Of a DNA stretch of 64,000 bases, positions 53,248-63,573 are shown piece by piece. Origin of the DNA: Bacilli bacterium (lineage in GTDB: Bacteria; Bacillota_I; Bacilli_A; RF39; UBA660). Both the position numbers and the translations under genes were made by a program. The notes beneath the pieces are model-generated. The model did not search any database. It was not told where the DNA came from and saw nothing but the letters and a program-made list of their open reading frames with translations. How positions within the stretch are numbered: the stretch's first letter is position 1; every line of letters begins with the position of its first letter. Where the stretch lies: assembly GCA_017525035.1 (NCBI GenBank), contig JAFXTH010000015.1:27147-91146 (forward strand). Reading direction: 5' to 3'.

Positions 53248-53276
53248 TTGATTTATAAGGGAAGAGATGATATACT
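53248..53276 (+). promoter_or_regulatory. promoter of the S10-spc ribosomal protein operon
   Basis: TTGATT (53248-53253), 17-base spacer, TATACT (53271-53276). A long A-rich tract upstream (53219-53245) could act as an UP element. Confidence 0.78.
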
Positions 53277-53282
53277 TTTAAA

Positions 53283-53399
53283 CGTGTGGCTGCTTAGATG
53301 TGTGAGGTTGCTGATACGCCAGGCAAAGTTGCAAGGTAAAAATCAGGTTATTTACACGGAGCAAGTCTATACGAGATATAGGCGAAGGGAGGATTTAAT
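53283..53399 (+). ncRNA. structured 5' leader of the ribosomal operon
   Basis: About 117 untranslated bases, more GC-rich than the surroundings. The expected transcript start coincides with CGTGT (53283-53287), which can pair with ACACG (53354-53358) to close a domain. A seven-pair hairpin GTCTATA / TATAGGC (53365-53383, one T-G pair) stands just before the GGGAGG ribosome site. A ribosomal-protein-binding autoregulatory leader is likely by analogy. Confidence 0.55.
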
Positions 53400-53705
53400 A
53401 TGTCAAATATAATTCGTATTAAATTAAAAGCATATGATCATAGAATTCTTGATAATGCTGCTACAAAGATAGTTGAAACTATCAAAAGATCTGGAGGAGT
53501 AGTTAGTGGACCAGTACCACTTCCAACAGAGATTGATAAAATTACTATTTTAAGAGCTGTTCACAAGTATAAAGATTCACGTGAACAATTTGAAATGCGT
53601 ACACATAAGAGACTTATTGATGTTAAGAATCCAAACAAGGAAGTAATTGCTGCATTAGCGCATTTAGATCTTCCAAGTGGTGTAGACATTCAAATCAAAC
53701 AATAA
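53400..53705 (+). CDS. rpsJ: 30S ribosomal protein S10
   Basis: A 101-residue protein of the 30S head, also the NusE antitermination partner. [20 protein letters not shown] and [20 protein letters not shown] are canonical. It is the first gene of the S10-spc cluster, preceded by GGGAGG and the structured leader, and is followed 28 bases later by L3. Confidence 0.97.
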   Translation: MSNIIRIKLKAYDHRILDNAATKIVETIKRSGGVVSGPVPLPTEIDKITILRAVHKYKDSREQFEMRTHKRLIDVKNPNKEVIAALAHLDLPSGVDIQIKQ

Positions 53706-53733
53706 TTATTAAATAATTTATAGGAGGAAAGAA

Positions 53734-54498
53734 ATGAAAAAAGGAATCTTAGGTAAAAAAGTAGGAATGACTCAAGTTTTTACTAAGGATGGAGTACTTG
53801 TTCCAGTTACTGTTATCGAAGTTGAACCAAATGTTGTAACTCAAATCAAAACAGTTGAAAAAGATGGTTATGATGCTGTTCAATTAGGAACTGTAGATGT
53901 AAAAGAAAAGAACTCTAACAAAGCAAAGATTGGTCATGCTAAAAAAGCAAACACTGCTCCTAAGCGCTTCTTAAGAGAACTTAGAGGAGTAAACGTTAGT
54001 GACTATACTTTAGGTCAAACAATTGACGCTAGCGTATTTAACGCAGGAGAAATAGTTGATGTTAGCGGTGTTAGTAAAGGAAAAGGATATCAAGGTGTTA
54101 TCAAACGTTGGAACCAATCTCGTGGTCCTATGGGACATGGTTCACAATACCACAGAGGTGTTGGATCATTAGGTACATTGTTACCAATGCACGTATTAAA
54201 AGGAAAGAAAATGCCAGGTCATATGGGTAGTGAAGCAACTACTATCCAAAACTTGGAAGTTGTATCAGTTGATTTAGAAAATAATGTTATCTTAGTTAAA
54301 GGTAATGTTCCAGGTCCAAAGAAATCTTTAGTTATTATCAAAACTGCAGTTAAGAAAGGTGATAAGAATGCAACACCAGTTGAACTTGTTACTTATGCTG
54401 TAGAAGAAGAAAAGGTTGAGGCTCCTGTAGAAGAAGCTGCAGCTGAAGAAGTAGTTGAAACTTCTGAAGAAACTAAAGAAGAAAACGTTGGAGAATAA
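53734..54498 (+). CDS. rplC: 50S ribosomal protein L3 with acidic C-terminal tail
   Basis: A 254-residue protein. The first ~215 residues are standard L3 ([47 protein letters not shown]). The usual length is about 205-215. Residues 224-254 form an extra tail rich in Glu (14 of 31), with Val, Ala and Thr. The tail is in frame with no sign of frameshift, and the stop is clean. Its role is unknown. Similar acidic tails occur on some ribosomal proteins of low-GC bacteria, so it is odd but not unique. Confidence 0.96.
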   Translation: MKKGILGKKVGMTQVFTKDGVLVPVTVIEVEPNVVTQIKTVEKDGYDAVQLGTVDVKEKNSNKAKIGHAKKANTAPKRFLRELRGVNVSDYTLGQTIDASVFNAGEIVDVSGVSKGKGYQGVIKRWNQSRGPMGHGSQYHRGVGSLGTLLPMHVLKGKKMPGHMGSEATTIQNLEVVSVDLENNVILVKGNVPGPKKSLVIIKTAVKKGDKNATPVELVTYAVEEEKVEAPVEEAAAEEVVETSEETKEENVGE

Positions 54499-54553
54499 TC
54501 ATTATATATAATTAAGGATAATTAATTAAATATGATGAAAGGAGGAATTAGAG

Positions 54554-55174
54554 ATGACAAAGGTTACACTTTTAAATTTAAAAGGTGAAAAAATAGAGGA
54601 CATTAAATTAAATGATGAAGTATTTGGAATTACTCCAAATAAGAGTGTTTTATATGATGCTATCATATTAGCACGTGCTTCATTAAGACAAGGAACACAT
54701 GATACAAAAACTCGTTCAGAGGTTAGAGGTGGCGGACGTAAGCCATGGAGACAAAAAGGAACTGGACATGCACGTCAAGGTTCTATTAGAGCTGTTCAAT
54801 GGAGAGGTGGAGGAATTGCTTTCGGTCCTACTCCAAGAGATTACAGCATTAAACAAAATCGTAAAGAAAGAAGACTTGCTCTTAAGAGTGCAGTTGTAGA
54901 TAAATTAGAAGATTTTGTTGTAGTAGATAAGTTAGCATTATCTACACCAAAGACAAAAGAAATGCAAAATATTTTAAATACATTAAAGTTAAATGAAGTT
55001 AATACATTAGTTATCGTTAATGAACTTGATGAAAACTTAATCTTAGCTTCAAGAAACATTCCTAATATCTTATTAATAGATGTTACTGAAGTTAATGTAT
55101 TAGACTTAGTTGCTGCTACAAAAGTATTAGTAACAAAAGATGCATTAAAATCATTAGAGGAGGTGCTAAAGTAA
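54554..55174 (+). CDS. rplD: 50S ribosomal protein L4
   Basis: A 206-residue exit-tunnel protein that acts as operon regulator in some bacteria. The extended loop [20 protein letters not shown] with ARQGS is conserved. GAAAGGAGG precedes ATG 54554. The next gene (L23) starts two bases after its stop. Confidence 0.97.
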   Translation: MTKVTLLNLKGEKIEDIKLNDEVFGITPNKSVLYDAIILARASLRQGTHDTKTRSEVRGGGRKPWRQKGTGHARQGSIRAVQWRGGGIAFGPTPRDYSIKQNRKERRLALKSAVVDKLEDFVVVDKLALSTPKTKEMQNILNTLKLNEVNTLVIVNELDENLILASRNIPNILLIDVTEVNVLDLVAATKVLVTKDALKSLEEVLK

Positions 55175-55175
55175 T

Positions 55176-55460
55176 ATGGATACTAAGTACTTAGAAATTA
55201 TCAAAGCACCAGTTATTACTGAAAAAGGATCAACACTTGCTCAAGAAGAAGGAAAATATTTATTCAAAGTTGATCCAAAAGCTACAAAATCTGAAATTAA
55301 AGATGCTGTAGAAAAAATATTTAAAGTTAAAGTAGAAAGAATTACTACTATTAATGTAAAACCTAAAAAGAGAAGAGTAGGACGTTATGCTGGTATGACA
55401 AACAAATACAAAAAAGCAATTGTTAAATTAGCAGAAGGTCAAACTATCGATCTAGGTTAG
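55176..55460 (+). CDS. rplW: 50S ribosomal protein L23
   Basis: A 94-residue protein at the exit of the peptide tunnel, a docking site for trigger factor and signal recognition particle. [20 protein letters not shown] and [13 protein letters not shown] are typical. The AGGAGGTG ribosome site lies inside the end of rplD. Confidence 0.96.
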   Translation: MDTKYLEIIKAPVITEKGSTLAQEEGKYLFKVDPKATKSEIKDAVEKIFKVKVERITTINVKPKKRRVGRYAGMTNKYKKAIVKLAEGQTIDLG

Positions 55461-55473
55461 GAGGGAGTTAGTT

Positions 55474-56304
55474 ATGGCAATTAAGAATTTTAAACCAACA
55501 ACTAATGCTAGACGTAAAATGAGTACTCTAGTAAATGAAGAAATTACTAGTACTACTCCTGAAAAAAGTTTATTAGTTAGTTTAAATAAGAATGGTGGTC
55601 GTAATAACCAAGGAAGAATCACTGTAAGACATCACGGTGGTGGAGTTAAAAGAAAATATAGATTAATCGATTTCAAAAGAAACAAAAGAGATATCGAAGG
55701 AAAAGTTGCAACTATTGAATATGATCCAAATAGAAGTGCAAACATTGCTTTAATCAATTATGTTGATGGAGAAAAAAGATATATTATAGCTCCAAAAGAT
55801 TTAAAAGTTGGAAATGTTGTTGTAGCAGGAGAAAACGTAGATATCAAAGTTGGTAATGCTTTACCACTTATGAATATCCCAGTTGGTACTGTAGTACACA
55901 ATATCGAATTAAAACCAGGAAAAGGTGCTGAACTTGCAAGAAGTGCAGGAAGCAGTGCTCAAATATTAGGTAGAGAAGGAAACTATGTTATGCTTCGTCT
56001 ATCAAGCGGTGAACAAAGATTAGTTTTAGGAACTTGCTATGCTACAGTTGGTGTAGTTGGAAATGAAGACTATGAACTTGTTAAATTAGGAAAAGCAGGA
56101 AGAACTCGTCATATGGGAATCAAACCTACAGTACGTGGATCTGTTATGAACCCTAATGATCACCCACATGGTGGTGGTGAAGGTCGTGCTCCAGTTGGAC
56201 GTAGCGGACCAGTTACTCCTTGGGGTAAACCAGCACTAGGATACAAAACTAGAAAGAAGAAGGCGTCTGATAAATTAATCGTTCGTCGTCGTAATAGCAA
56301 GTAG
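55474..56304 (+). CDS. rplB: 50S ribosomal protein L2
   Basis: A 276-residue protein needed for subunit association and the peptidyl-transferase region. [20 protein letters not shown] and the C-terminal [19 protein letters not shown], with its conserved His, are present. GGAGGG precedes ATG 55474. Confidence 0.98.
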   Translation: MAIKNFKPTTNARRKMSTLVNEEITSTTPEKSLLVSLNKNGGRNNQGRITVRHHGGGVKRKYRLIDFKRNKRDIEGKVATIEYDPNRSANIALINYVDGEKRYIIAPKDLKVGNVVVAGENVDIKVGNALPLMNIPVGTVVHNIELKPGKGAELARSAGSSAQILGREGNYVMLRLSSGEQRLVLGTCYATVGVVGNEDYELVKLGKAGRTRHMGIKPTVRGSVMNPNDHPHGGGEGRAPVGRSGPVTPWGKPALGYKTRKKKASDKLIVRRRNSK

Positions 56305-56317
56305 GAGGGATTAGGAA

Positions 56318-56587
56318 ATGGCAAGAAGTCTTAAAAAAGGTCCTTATGTATTTGACAGATTATTAAATAAAGTTAAAGAATTAAATAAGAATGGAAAGAA
56401 AGAAGTTATTAAAACTTGGTCTCGTCGTTCTACAATCTATCCTGATTTTATAGGACACACATTTGCAGTTCACAATGGTAAAGAGTTTATTCCAGTTTAT
56501 GTTACAGAAGATATGGTTGGACATAAGTTAGGAGAATTTGCTCTTACTCGTAAATTCGGTGGACATGGTGAAAACAAGGATAAATAA
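56318..56587 (+). CDS. rpsS: 30S ribosomal protein S19
   Basis: An 89-residue protein of the 30S head that contacts S13. [19 protein letters not shown] and [20 protein letters not shown] are canonical. Ribosome site GGAGGG. Confidence 0.97.
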   Translation: MARSLKKGPYVFDRLLNKVKELNKNGKKEVIKTWSRRSTIYPDFIGHTFAVHNGKEFIPVYVTEDMVGHKLGEFALTRKFGGHGENKDK

Positions 56588-56607
56588 TGACTAGGGAGGA
56601 AACAAAG

Positions 56608-56940
56608 ATGGAAGGAAAAGCAATAGCTAAATCAGTTAGACTTTCTCCAATTAAAGCAAGATTAGTAATTGATTTAATTCGTGGAAAGAAAGTTGATGAA
56701 GCAGTAACAATACTTGAAAATAGAAACAAGAAATCTAGCGGTATCGTTTTAAAAGTTTTAAATTCTGCAGTTGCAAATGCTGTTAACAATTTCAAACTTG
56801 ATCAAAACAAATTATACGTTAAAGAAGCTAGAGTTGATGCAGGTCCTGTTATGAAAAGAGTTATGTTTGATTCTCGTAGTCATATAGGACACAAAGACAG
56901 AAGAACTAGTCACATTGTTGTAGTTGTGGCAGAGAAATAA
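56608..56940 (+). CDS. rplV: 50S ribosomal protein L22
   Basis: A 110-residue protein lining the exit tunnel. AIAKSVRLSPIKARLVIDLI and the beta-hairpin region RVDAGPVMKRVMFDSRSH are conserved. ATG 56608 is chosen because GGAGG lies eight bases before it. An ATG at 56587 overlapping the S19 stop would add seven residues encoded by the ribosome site itself. Confidence 0.96.
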   Translation: MEGKAIAKSVRLSPIKARLVIDLIRGKKVDEAVTILENRNKKSSGIVLKVLNSAVANAVNNFKLDQNKLYVKEARVDAGPVMKRVMFDSRSHIGHKDRRTSHIVVVVAEK

Positions 56941-56955
56941 TCTAAGGAGGTAAAT

Positions 56956-57609
56956 ATGGGACAAAAGGTTAGTCCAGTCGGACTTAGAATTGGAATCAAT
57001 AGAAACTGGGAAGCAAACTGGTATGCTAATAATGCTGATTTTAGTAAATATCTTGAAAAAGATTTAAAAATCCGTAAGTATCTTGAAAAGAAGTTAGCAA
57101 ACGCTGGTGTTAGTACAGTTGAAATTGAAAGAAATGCAAAAAGATGTGAAGTTATTATTCACACTTCTAGACCTGGTGTAATCATCGGTAAAGAAGGAGC
57201 AGAAATAGAAAACTTAAAGAAAGAAATTTCTAAGCTTGTTGACGAAGAAATTCAAATTTCAATCGTTGATATAAAGAAACCTGATTTAGATGCAAAATTA
57301 GTTGCTGATAGCATTGCATCACAAATCGAAAATAGAGCATCATTTAGAATGGCTCAAAAGAAAGCAATCAGAAACGTTATGAAAGCTGGAGCTAAGGGAG
57401 TTAAAACTTTAGTATCTGGAAGATTAAATGGTGCTGATATTGCTAGAGGTGAAGGTTACTCTGAAGGAACAATCCCACTACATACATTAAGAGCTGATGT
57501 TGATTATGCTTTATCTGAAGCTGATACAACATTTGGAAAAATCGGTGTAAAAGTATGGATTTATAAAGGAGAAATTCTTCAAGAAAAAAAGACTAAAGGA
57601 GGTAATTAA
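56956..57609 (+). CDS. rpsC: 30S ribosomal protein S3
   Basis: A 217-residue protein at the mRNA entry channel. [20 protein letters not shown] begins it, the KH-domain loop reads [20 protein letters not shown], and [20 protein letters not shown] follows. AAGGAGGT precedes ATG 56956. Confidence 0.98.
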   Translation: MGQKVSPVGLRIGINRNWEANWYANNADFSKYLEKDLKIRKYLEKKLANAGVSTVEIERNAKRCEVIIHTSRPGVIIGKEGAEIENLKKEISKLVDEEIQISIVDIKKPDLDAKLVADSIASQIENRASFRMAQKKAIRNVMKAGAKGVKTLVSGRLNGADIARGEGYSEGTIPLHTLRADVDYALSEADTTFGKIGVKVWIYKGEILQEKKTKGGN

Positions 57610-57611
57610 TT

Positions 57612-58043
57612 ATGTTAATACCATCAAGAACAAAGTATCGTCGTGTACATAGATTACCTTACGAAGGTCATGCAAAAGGTAATACTGAATTACACAATGG
57701 TGAATATGGGTTAATGGCAGTTGAAGGTGCTTGGATCACTGCAAATCAAATCGAAGCAGCTCGTGTTGCTATGACTCGTTATATGAAACGTGGTGGAAAA
57801 GTTTATATTAACATTTTCCCACATATGCCTTTAACTAAGAAACCTTTAGGTACTCGTCAAGGAAAAGGTAAAGGAAACGTTGAAGAATGGGTAGCAGTTG
57901 TTAAAGCTGGAAAGATTATGTTTGAAGTAAAAGATGTAACAGAAGCTATCGCAAGAGAAGCATTAAGACTTGCTTCACATAAGTTACCTATTAAAACAAA
58001 ATTCGTAATGAAAGAAAATGGTGGTGATATAAATGAAGGTTAA
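57612..58043 (+). CDS. rplP: 50S ribosomal protein L16
   Basis: A 143-residue protein near the A-site tRNA elbow. The N-terminus reads [19 protein letters not shown], unlike the RGKMRG form of most bacteria and closer to the YEGxxKG form I recall from mycoplasmas. [20 protein letters not shown] is standard. It overlaps L29 by 11 bases. Confidence 0.96.
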   Translation: MLIPSRTKYRRVHRLPYEGHAKGNTELHNGEYGLMAVEGAWITANQIEAARVAMTRYMKRGGKVYINIFPHMPLTKKPLGTRQGKGKGNVEEWVAVVKAGKIMFEVKDVTEAIAREALRLASHKLPIKTKFVMKENGGDINEG

Positions 58044-58236
58044 TGAAATTAGAAATCTAACCACTGAAGAAATTGTTGCAAAAATAAAAGAAACAAAAGA
58101 AGAACTATTCAACTTACGTTTCCAACAAGCAACTGGAAACTTAGATAAACCTTCAAAAATCAAAGATTTAAGACACACTGTAGCTAGACTTAAAACAGTT
58201 CTTCGCGAAAGAGAATTAGAAGGAAAGGCTAAGTAG
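58033..58236 (+). CDS. rpmC: 50S ribosomal protein L29
   Basis: A 67-residue helical hairpin protein ([40 protein letters not shown]). Its ATG and the GGTGGTGAT ribosome site lie inside the L16 gene. Confidence 0.95.
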   Translation: MKVNEIRNLTTEEIVAKIKETKEELFNLRFQQATGNLDKPSKIKDLRHTVARLKTVLRERELEGKAK

Positions 58237-58245
58237 GAGGGTATT

Positions 58246-58503
58246 ATGGAAAAGACAAATAGAGAATTAGTTGGAAAAGTTGTTAGTTCTGTTAATAATA
58301 AAACAATTACTGTATTAGTTGAAACTTATAAGAAACATCCACTATATGGTAAGAGAGTTAAGTCATCAAAGAAATATGCTGTACATGATGAAACTAACAA
58401 AGCTAAAGTAGGAGACGTAGTTAGAATAGTTGAAACAAAACCTATTTCTAAAACTAAGAGATTCTACTTAAAAGAAATAGTAAAGGAAGCAGTTATTTTA
58501 TAA
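58246..58503 (+). CDS. rpsQ: 30S ribosomal protein S17
   Basis: An 85-residue OB-fold protein. [20 protein letters not shown] and [20 protein letters not shown] are conserved. AGGAGGG precedes ATG 58246. Confidence 0.96.
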   Translation: MEKTNRELVGKVVSSVNNKTITVLVETYKKHPLYGKRVKSSKKYAVHDETNKAKVGDVVRIVETKPISKTKRFYLKEIVKEAVIL

Positions 58504-58530
58504 TAACTATTAGGTGAAGGAGGATTATAT

Positions 58531-58899
58531 ATGATTCAACAAGAGAGTCGTTTAAAAGTTGCTGATAACTCAGGCGCAAGAGAACTTTTAGTTATCCGTG
58601 TTATGGGTGGAAGCAAAGTTAAAACTGGTAATATCGGTGACATAGTTGTTGGTACAGTTAAGAATGCAACACCTAATGGAACTGTTCAAAAGGGAAAAGT
58701 TGTTAAGGCTGTTATTGTTAGAACTACATTCGGATTAAGAAGAGAAGATGGTTCTTACATTAAGTTTGATGACAACGCATGTGTAATAATCAGGGATGAT
58801 AAGAGTCCAGTTGGAACTCGTATTTTCGGACCTGTTGCTAGAGAACTTCGTGATAAAGATTTCATGAAAATTGTATCTTTAGCTAAAGAAGTACTATAG
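58531..58899 (+). CDS. rplN: 50S ribosomal protein L14
   Basis: A 122-residue subunit-interface protein. [20 protein letters not shown] and [20 protein letters not shown] are canonical. GAAGGAGGA precedes ATG 58531. Confidence 0.98.
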   Translation: MIQQESRLKVADNSGARELLVIRVMGGSKVKTGNIGDIVVGTVKNATPNGTVQKGKVVKAVIVRTTFGLRREDGSYIKFDDNACVIIRDDKSPVGTRIFGPVARELRDKDFMKIVSLAKEVL

Positions 58900-58908
58900 G
58901 AGGTTATT

Positions 58909-59214
58909 ATGAACTTAAAAGTTGGAGATAAAGTTGTAGTAATTGCCGGTGCTAGTAAAGGTAAAGAAGGAAAGATCACTAAGACATTAAAGAACGAAAA
59001 TCGTGTTATTGTTGAAGGTGTTAACATTGTTAAGAAACATAAAAAAGGTAATGGACAAGAAACTGGTGGAATTCTAGAAGTAGAAGCACCAATCCATGCA
59101 TCTAATGTTATGTTAATCGATCCAAAGACTAAGAAAAGAACTAGAATTGGTCATACTATAGAAAAAGATAAAAAAGTAAGAGTCGCTAAAAAATCTGGCG
59201 AGAAGATTGATTAG
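58909..59214 (+). CDS. rplX: 50S ribosomal protein L24
   Basis: A 101-residue KOW-domain assembly initiator ([40 protein letters not shown]). AGGAGGT precedes ATG 58909. Confidence 0.97.
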   Translation: MNLKVGDKVVVIAGASKGKEGKITKTLKNENRVIVEGVNIVKKHKKGNGQETGGILEVEAPIHASNVMLIDPKTKKRTRIGHTIEKDKKVRVAKKSGEKID

Positions 59215-59233
59215 TGGAAGGAGGAATTGATTT

Positions 59234-59773
59234 ATGAACCGCCTAAAAGAAAGATATGTAAATGAAATCGTTCCAAGCTTAATTAAAAAACATAATTATA
59301 CTACTATTATGGAAGTTCCAAAACTTGAGAAGATTGTTATTAATATGGGTGTAGGAGATGCTACTTCTAACTCTAAGTTAATCGAAGCAGCTGTTAAAGA
59401 TCTTGAATTAATTTCAGGACAAAAACCAGTTGTAACAAAAGCTAGAAAATCAATTGCAGGATTCAAAGTAAGAGAAGGTCAAGCAATCGGATGTAAGGTT
59501 ACATTAAGAGGAAACAATATGTACAACTTTATGGATAAGTTAGTATCTATCGGATTACCTCGTGTTCGTGACTTCAGAGGTGTTTCACCAAAGGCTTTTG
59601 ATGGACGTGGAAACTACACACTAGGAATTAAAGAACAATTAATATTTTCTGAAATAGAATATGATAATGTTGTTAAAGTACGTGGTATGGATATCGTATT
59701 TGTAACAACTGCAAAATCTAATGAAGAAGCATATGATTTATTAAGTGAACTTGGAATTCCATTTAGAAAGTAA
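59234..59773 (+). CDS. rplE: 50S ribosomal protein L5
   Basis: A 179-residue 5S-rRNA-binding protein. [40 protein letters not shown] and [20 protein letters not shown] are conserved. GGAAGGAGG precedes ATG 59234. Confidence 0.98.
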   Translation: MNRLKERYVNEIVPSLIKKHNYTTIMEVPKLEKIVINMGVGDATSNSKLIEAAVKDLELISGQKPVVTKARKSIAGFKVREGQAIGCKVTLRGNNMYNFMDKLVSIGLPRVRDFRGVSPKAFDGRGNYTLGIKEQLIFSEIEYDNVVKVRGMDIVFVTTAKSNEEAYDLLSELGIPFRK

Positions 59774-59787
59774 TTGGAGGGTAAATA

Positions 59788-59973
59788 ATGGCAAAAAAAA
59801 GTATGATTGTTAAAGCTAATAGAAAGCAAAAATTTAAAGTACGTGAGTATACTCGTTGCAAAAGATGTGGTAGACCTCATGCAGTTTTAAGTAAATTTGG
59901 AATATGCCGTATTTGCTTTAGAGAATTAGCTTATAAAGGACAAATACCAGGTGTTAAAAAGTCAAGCTGGTAA
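59788..59973 (+). CDS. rpsZ: 30S ribosomal protein S14, zinc-binding type
   Basis: A 61-residue S14 of the C+ type: Cys24, Cys27, Cys40 and Cys43 form the zinc knuckle (CKRCG ... CRICF), ending PGVKKSSW. Its operon position is the usual Gram-positive one. TTGGAGGG precedes ATG 59788. Confidence 0.97.
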   Translation: MAKKSMIVKANRKQKFKVREYTRCKRCGRPHAVLSKFGICRICFRELAYKGQIPGVKKSSW

Positions 59974-59993
59974 TTGGGAAGGAGGATTAAAAT

Positions 59994-60395
59994 ATGGCTG
60001 TAGTAACTGATACAATTGCTGATATGTTAACACGTATCCGTAATGCAAATTCAATGGGTTATGAAGAAGTAACCGTTCCTGCTTCTAAATTAAAGGTAGA
60101 ACTTGCTAGAATTTTAAAAGAAGAAGGATTCATTAAAGAATATAAGGTAGTAAGTGAAGGTGTTGAAAAGAACATTCTATTAACACTTAAATACGGAAAT
60201 AAAAAAGAAAGAGTAATTACTGGACTTAAACGTATATCTAAACCAGGATTAAGAGTTTATGTTAAGAGTGATGAAGTTCCTAAAGTATTAAATGGTTTAG
60301 GAATCGCTATCATGTCTACTTCAAAAGGTATTATGACTGATAAAGAAGCTAGAAAACAAAATCTTGGTGGAGAAGTTCTTGCGTATGTTTGGTAA
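59994..60395 (+). CDS. rpsH: 30S ribosomal protein S8
   Basis: A 133-residue platform protein that binds 16S rRNA and in some bacteria represses the spc genes. [20 protein letters not shown] and the C-terminal [20 protein letters not shown] are canonical. GGAAGGAGG precedes ATG 59994. Confidence 0.98.
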   Translation: MAVVTDTIADMLTRIRNANSMGYEEVTVPASKLKVELARILKEEGFIKEYKVVSEGVEKNILLTLKYGNKKERVITGLKRISKPGLRVYVKSDEVPKVLNGLGIAIMSTSKGIMTDKEARKQNLGGEVLAYVW

Positions 60396-60421
60396 TCTAA
60401 AGTGTAAGGAGGCCTAGGGAA

Positions 60422-60952
60422 ATGAGTCGTATAGGAAATAGAAAACTAGTAATACCTGCTGGTGTTACAGTTACAAATGAAAACGGAATTGTTAAAGTTG
60501 CAGGACCTAAAGGTGAACTTACTACTACTTTAGTTAAAGGAATTGATATTAAAGTAGAAGGAAACACTTTAGAAGTAACAAGAGAAAATGATATGTACAA
60601 ACCAATGCATGGAACAATCAATGCTAACATTCATAACATGTTAGTTGGTGTTACAGAAGGGTTCAAGAAAGAACTTGAAATCGTTGGTGTAGGTTATCGT
60701 TTCGCACTAAAAGGAAATGCAATAGTTATTAGTGCTGGATATAGTCATCCAGTAGAAATGCAAATTCCAGATGGATTAAAAGTAGAATGCCCAAGTAATA
60801 CAGAATTAACTATTACTGGAGCAAACAAAGAATTAGTTGGAGAATTTGCAGCAAATGTTAGAAAAGTTAGACAACCTGAACCTTATAAAGGAAAAGGTAT
60901 TCGTTATAAAGACGAACACATTATTCGTAAGGAAGGTAAGAAAGCTGCTTAA
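60422..60952 (+). CDS. rplF: 50S ribosomal protein L6
   Basis: A 176-residue protein near the factor-binding site. MSRIGNRKLVIPAGVTVTNE starts it and VRQPEPYKGKGIRYKDEHII ends it. AAGGAGG precedes ATG 60422. Confidence 0.98.
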   Translation: MSRIGNRKLVIPAGVTVTNENGIVKVAGPKGELTTTLVKGIDIKVEGNTLEVTRENDMYKPMHGTINANIHNMLVGVTEGFKKELEIVGVGYRFALKGNAIVISAGYSHPVEMQIPDGLKVECPSNTELTITGANKELVGEFAANVRKVRQPEPYKGKGIRYKDEHIIRKEGKKAA

Positions 60953-60977
60953 AATATAAGATAAGGAGAAGTTACTT

Positions 60978-61340
60978 ATGATTAAAAAAGAATCAAGAAA
61001 TGCTATGCGTGTTGAAAGACACAAAAGAGTAAGAAAAGATGTACATGGTACAACTGCTGTTCCAAGACTTAATGTGTTTAGATCAAATTCAAACATTTTT
61101 GCACAAATCATTGATGATGAACAAGGTAGAACTCTAGTATCAGCATCATCACTTGACAAAGATCTAAAATTAACTAATGGAAGTAATGTTGAAGCTGCTA
61201 AAAAAGTTGGAGAAAAAATCGCTAAGTTAGCAGGAAAGCAAGACATTAAAAAAGTTGTATTTGATAGAGGCGGATATCTATACCATGGACGTGTAGAAGC
61301 ATTAGCTGATGCTGCACGTGAAAATGGTTTAGAGTTCTAG
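60978..61340 (+). CDS. rplR: 50S ribosomal protein L18
   Basis: A 120-residue 5S-rRNA-binding protein ([40 protein letters not shown]). AAGGAGA precedes ATG 60978. Confidence 0.97.
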   Translation: MIKKESRNAMRVERHKRVRKDVHGTTAVPRLNVFRSNSNIFAQIIDDEQGRTLVSASSLDKDLKLTNGSNVEAAKKVGEKIAKLAGKQDIKKVVFDRGGYLYHGRVEALADAARENGLEF

Positions 61341-61353
61341 AAGGAGGTTATTT

Positions 61354-61863
61354 ATGCAAAATAAAAGAGATGACCAAAAACAAAAAACTTTAGAAGAACA
61401 AGTTGTTGAAATCAAGAGTGTTGTTAAAGTTAATAAAGGTGGTAGACAAAGAAGATTTTCTGCTACAGTTGTTGTTGGGGACAGACATGGACAAGTTGGT
61501 CTTGGTATGGGAAAAGCAAACGAAGTACCAGATGCAATAAAGAAAGCTATTCAAGATGCTAACAAAAATTTAATTAAAGTACCTCTAGCAGAAGATAGAA
61601 CAATATCTTATGAAGTTATTGGAACATCTGGAGCTGCAAGAGTATTATTAAAACCTGCTATCGCCGGAACTGGTGTTATCGCAGGAGGTGCAGTAAGAGC
61701 TGTACTTGAACTTGCTGGTATTCGTGACATTTCAGCAAAATCACTTGGATCAAGAACTAAAAATAACATGGCTAATGCAACAGTTAATGCATTAAGTCAA
61801 TTAAAGACACCTGAACATATCGCAAAACTAAGAGGAAAGACAGTAGAGGAGATTTTAGGATAA
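61354..61863 (+). CDS. rpsE: 30S ribosomal protein S5
   Basis: A 169-residue protein important for decoding accuracy. [20 protein letters not shown] and [20 protein letters not shown] are conserved. Its TAA shares one base with the L15 ATG. The gene for L30, normally found here, is missing. Confidence 0.98.
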   Translation: MQNKRDDQKQKTLEEQVVEIKSVVKVNKGGRQRRFSATVVVGDRHGQVGLGMGKANEVPDAIKKAIQDANKNLIKVPLAEDRTISYEVIGTSGAARVLLKPAIAGTGVIAGGAVRAVLELAGIRDISAKSLGSRTKNNMANATVNALSQLKTPEHIAKLRGKTVEEILG

Positions 61864-62306
61864 TGAGATTAAATGAATTAGAAAAAAATGTCGGAGCTAC
61901 ACAAAGAAGAAAAATAGTTGGTCGTGGTAGAGGATCAGGTTTAGGTAAAACAAGTGGTAAAGGTCACAAAGGACAAAATGCAAGAAGTGGTGGAGGAGTT
62001 AGACCAGTATTCGAAGGTGGACAAACACCTTTATACAGACGTCTTCCAAAAAGAGGATTCTCTAACTATGAATTCAAAACTACTTATGCAGTAATTAATG
62101 TTAGCGATTTAAATAGATTTGACAATGGTACAGTTGTATCACCAGCTTTATTAAAAGAAGTTGGACTTGTTAAAAATCAATTAGATGGAATTAAAGTTTT
62201 AGGAAATGGTAAGTTAGAAAAGAAATTAACTGTTCAAGCTCATAAATTTTCTAAGACAGCTCAAGAAAAGATTGAAAAGTCAGGAAGTAAAATAGAGGTG
62301 ATGTAA
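61863..62306 (+). CDS. rplO: 50S ribosomal protein L15
   Basis: A 147-residue protein ([60 protein letters not shown]). It starts at the last base of the S5 stop, so no L30 gene can fit between them. Confidence 0.97.
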   Translation: MRLNELEKNVGATQRRKIVGRGRGSGLGKTSGKGHKGQNARSGGGVRPVFEGGQTPLYRRLPKRGFSNYEFKTTYAVINVSDLNRFDNGTVVSPALLKEVGLVKNQLDGIKVLGNGKLEKKLTVQAHKFSKTAQEKIEKSGSKIEVM

Positions 62307-62307
62307 T

Positions 62308-63573
62308 ATGTTTCAAGCATTGAAACAATTATCTGCACCTACAAACAAAGACTTAAGACAAAGAATATATTTTACGTTAGGTGTATTAGCCCTATTCATA
62401 ATAGGAACTTATGTACAAATACCTGGGACACCAACTTTGGATATGTCATCAGGAGCATTTGGTACACTTAATTCATTTACTGGTGGAGCAATGCAGAAGT
62501 TCTCTATATTCTCACTAGGAGTTACACCATATATCACAGCTTCAATCATAATTCAATTATTACAGTTGGATATTATTCCATACTTTAGTGAATTAAAAGA
62601 TGAAGGACCTACAGGAAGACAAAAAATCAACAAGATAACAAGATATATGGGAATTGTCTTCGCATTTATTGAAGGATTTGTATTTGCAATAGCATTCCTA
62701 GGTAGTAACAAAACTACTATGGATTATATGTATGTTGCAACAGTAATAACTGCTGGTACAGCATTCCTTCTATGGTTAGGAGATCAAATAACTCAAAAAG
62801 GAATTGGAAATGGAATATCACTACTTATCATGGCTGGTATTATAGCGACACTTCCATCTACGTTCGTAACAGTATTTGAAGAACTAATTTCATCTGGTAC
62901 TTATGAATTACCATTAGGTATCGGATTATTCGTACTATTCGTAATTATATATTTCCTTGTAGTTATAGGAGTTATATATATCGAAGAAGCTGAAAGAAGA
63001 ATTCAAATTCAATATGCAAATAAATCTACATTTGGTAATAATCAATCTTATATGCCAATAAAGATTAACACTGCTGGAGTTGTTCCAGTAATCTTTGCAT
63101 CAAGCTTATTTACAATACCTGCAGTAATTGCACAATTTGCAAATAAGGAAGGTTTAACAAACTTCATTAATAATTATTTAACATATACAAAACCAGTTGG
63201 ATTCTTAATATTTGTATTATTAATATACTTCTTTGCTTACTTCTATACATTTATTCAATTAAGACCAGAAGAATTGGCAAAGAATTTAAAAGAAAATGGT
63301 GGATTTATTCCAGGTGTTCGTCCTGGTAAAGACACAGAAGATTATATCTCTAAAGTACTATCAAGATTGACAGTATTTGGAGCATTATTCTTAGTTGTAA
63401 TATCTGCGTTACCAATTATATTTTCTGCCGTAACTAATCTTCCTCAGAGTGTTTCATTTGGTGGGACTAGTTTACTAATCGTAGTTGGTGTTGCACTAGA
63501 AACATATAGACAATTAGAGGGAAGTTTGGTTTCAAGAAATTATAAGAGAGGATATACAGGTAGAAGAAGATAA
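62308..63573 (+). CDS. secY: preprotein translocase subunit SecY
   Basis: A 421-residue, ten-helix channel of the Sec translocon. Typical features are GTYVQIPGTP in the plug region, SIFSLGVTPYITASIIIQLL, GIGNGISLLI, and the cytoplasmic loop FIPGVRPGKDTEDYI. AGAGGTGATG precedes ATG 62308, inside the end of rplO. Its TAA overlaps the adk ATG by one base, so secY and adk are coupled. Confidence 0.98.
   Translation: MFQALKQLSAPTNKDLRQRIYFTLGVLALFIIGTYVQIPGTPTLDMSSGAFGTLNSFTGGAMQKFSIFSLGVTPYITASIIIQLLQLDIIPYFSELKDEGPTGRQKINKITRYMGIVFAFIEGFVFAIAFLGSNKTTMDYMYVATVITAGTAFLLWLGDQITQKGIGNGISLLIMAGIIATLPSTFVTVFEELISSGTYELPLGIGLFVLFVIIYFLVVIGVIYIEEAERRIQIQYANKSTFGNNQSYMPIKINTAGVVPVIFASSLFTIPAVIAQFANKEGLTNFINNYLTYTKPVGFLIFVLLIYFFAYFYTFIQLRPEELAKNLKENGGFIPGVRPGKDTEDYISKVLSRLTVFGALFLVVISALPIIFSAVTNLPQSVSFGGTSLLIVVGVALETYRQLEGSLVSRNYKRGYTGRRR

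Noticed and set aside
60833..61246. Minus-strand frame of 137 codons over L6 and L18
   Set aside because: Lies wholly opposite two certain ribosomal protein genes and their ribosome sites; Phe/Ser/Leu-rich shadow.
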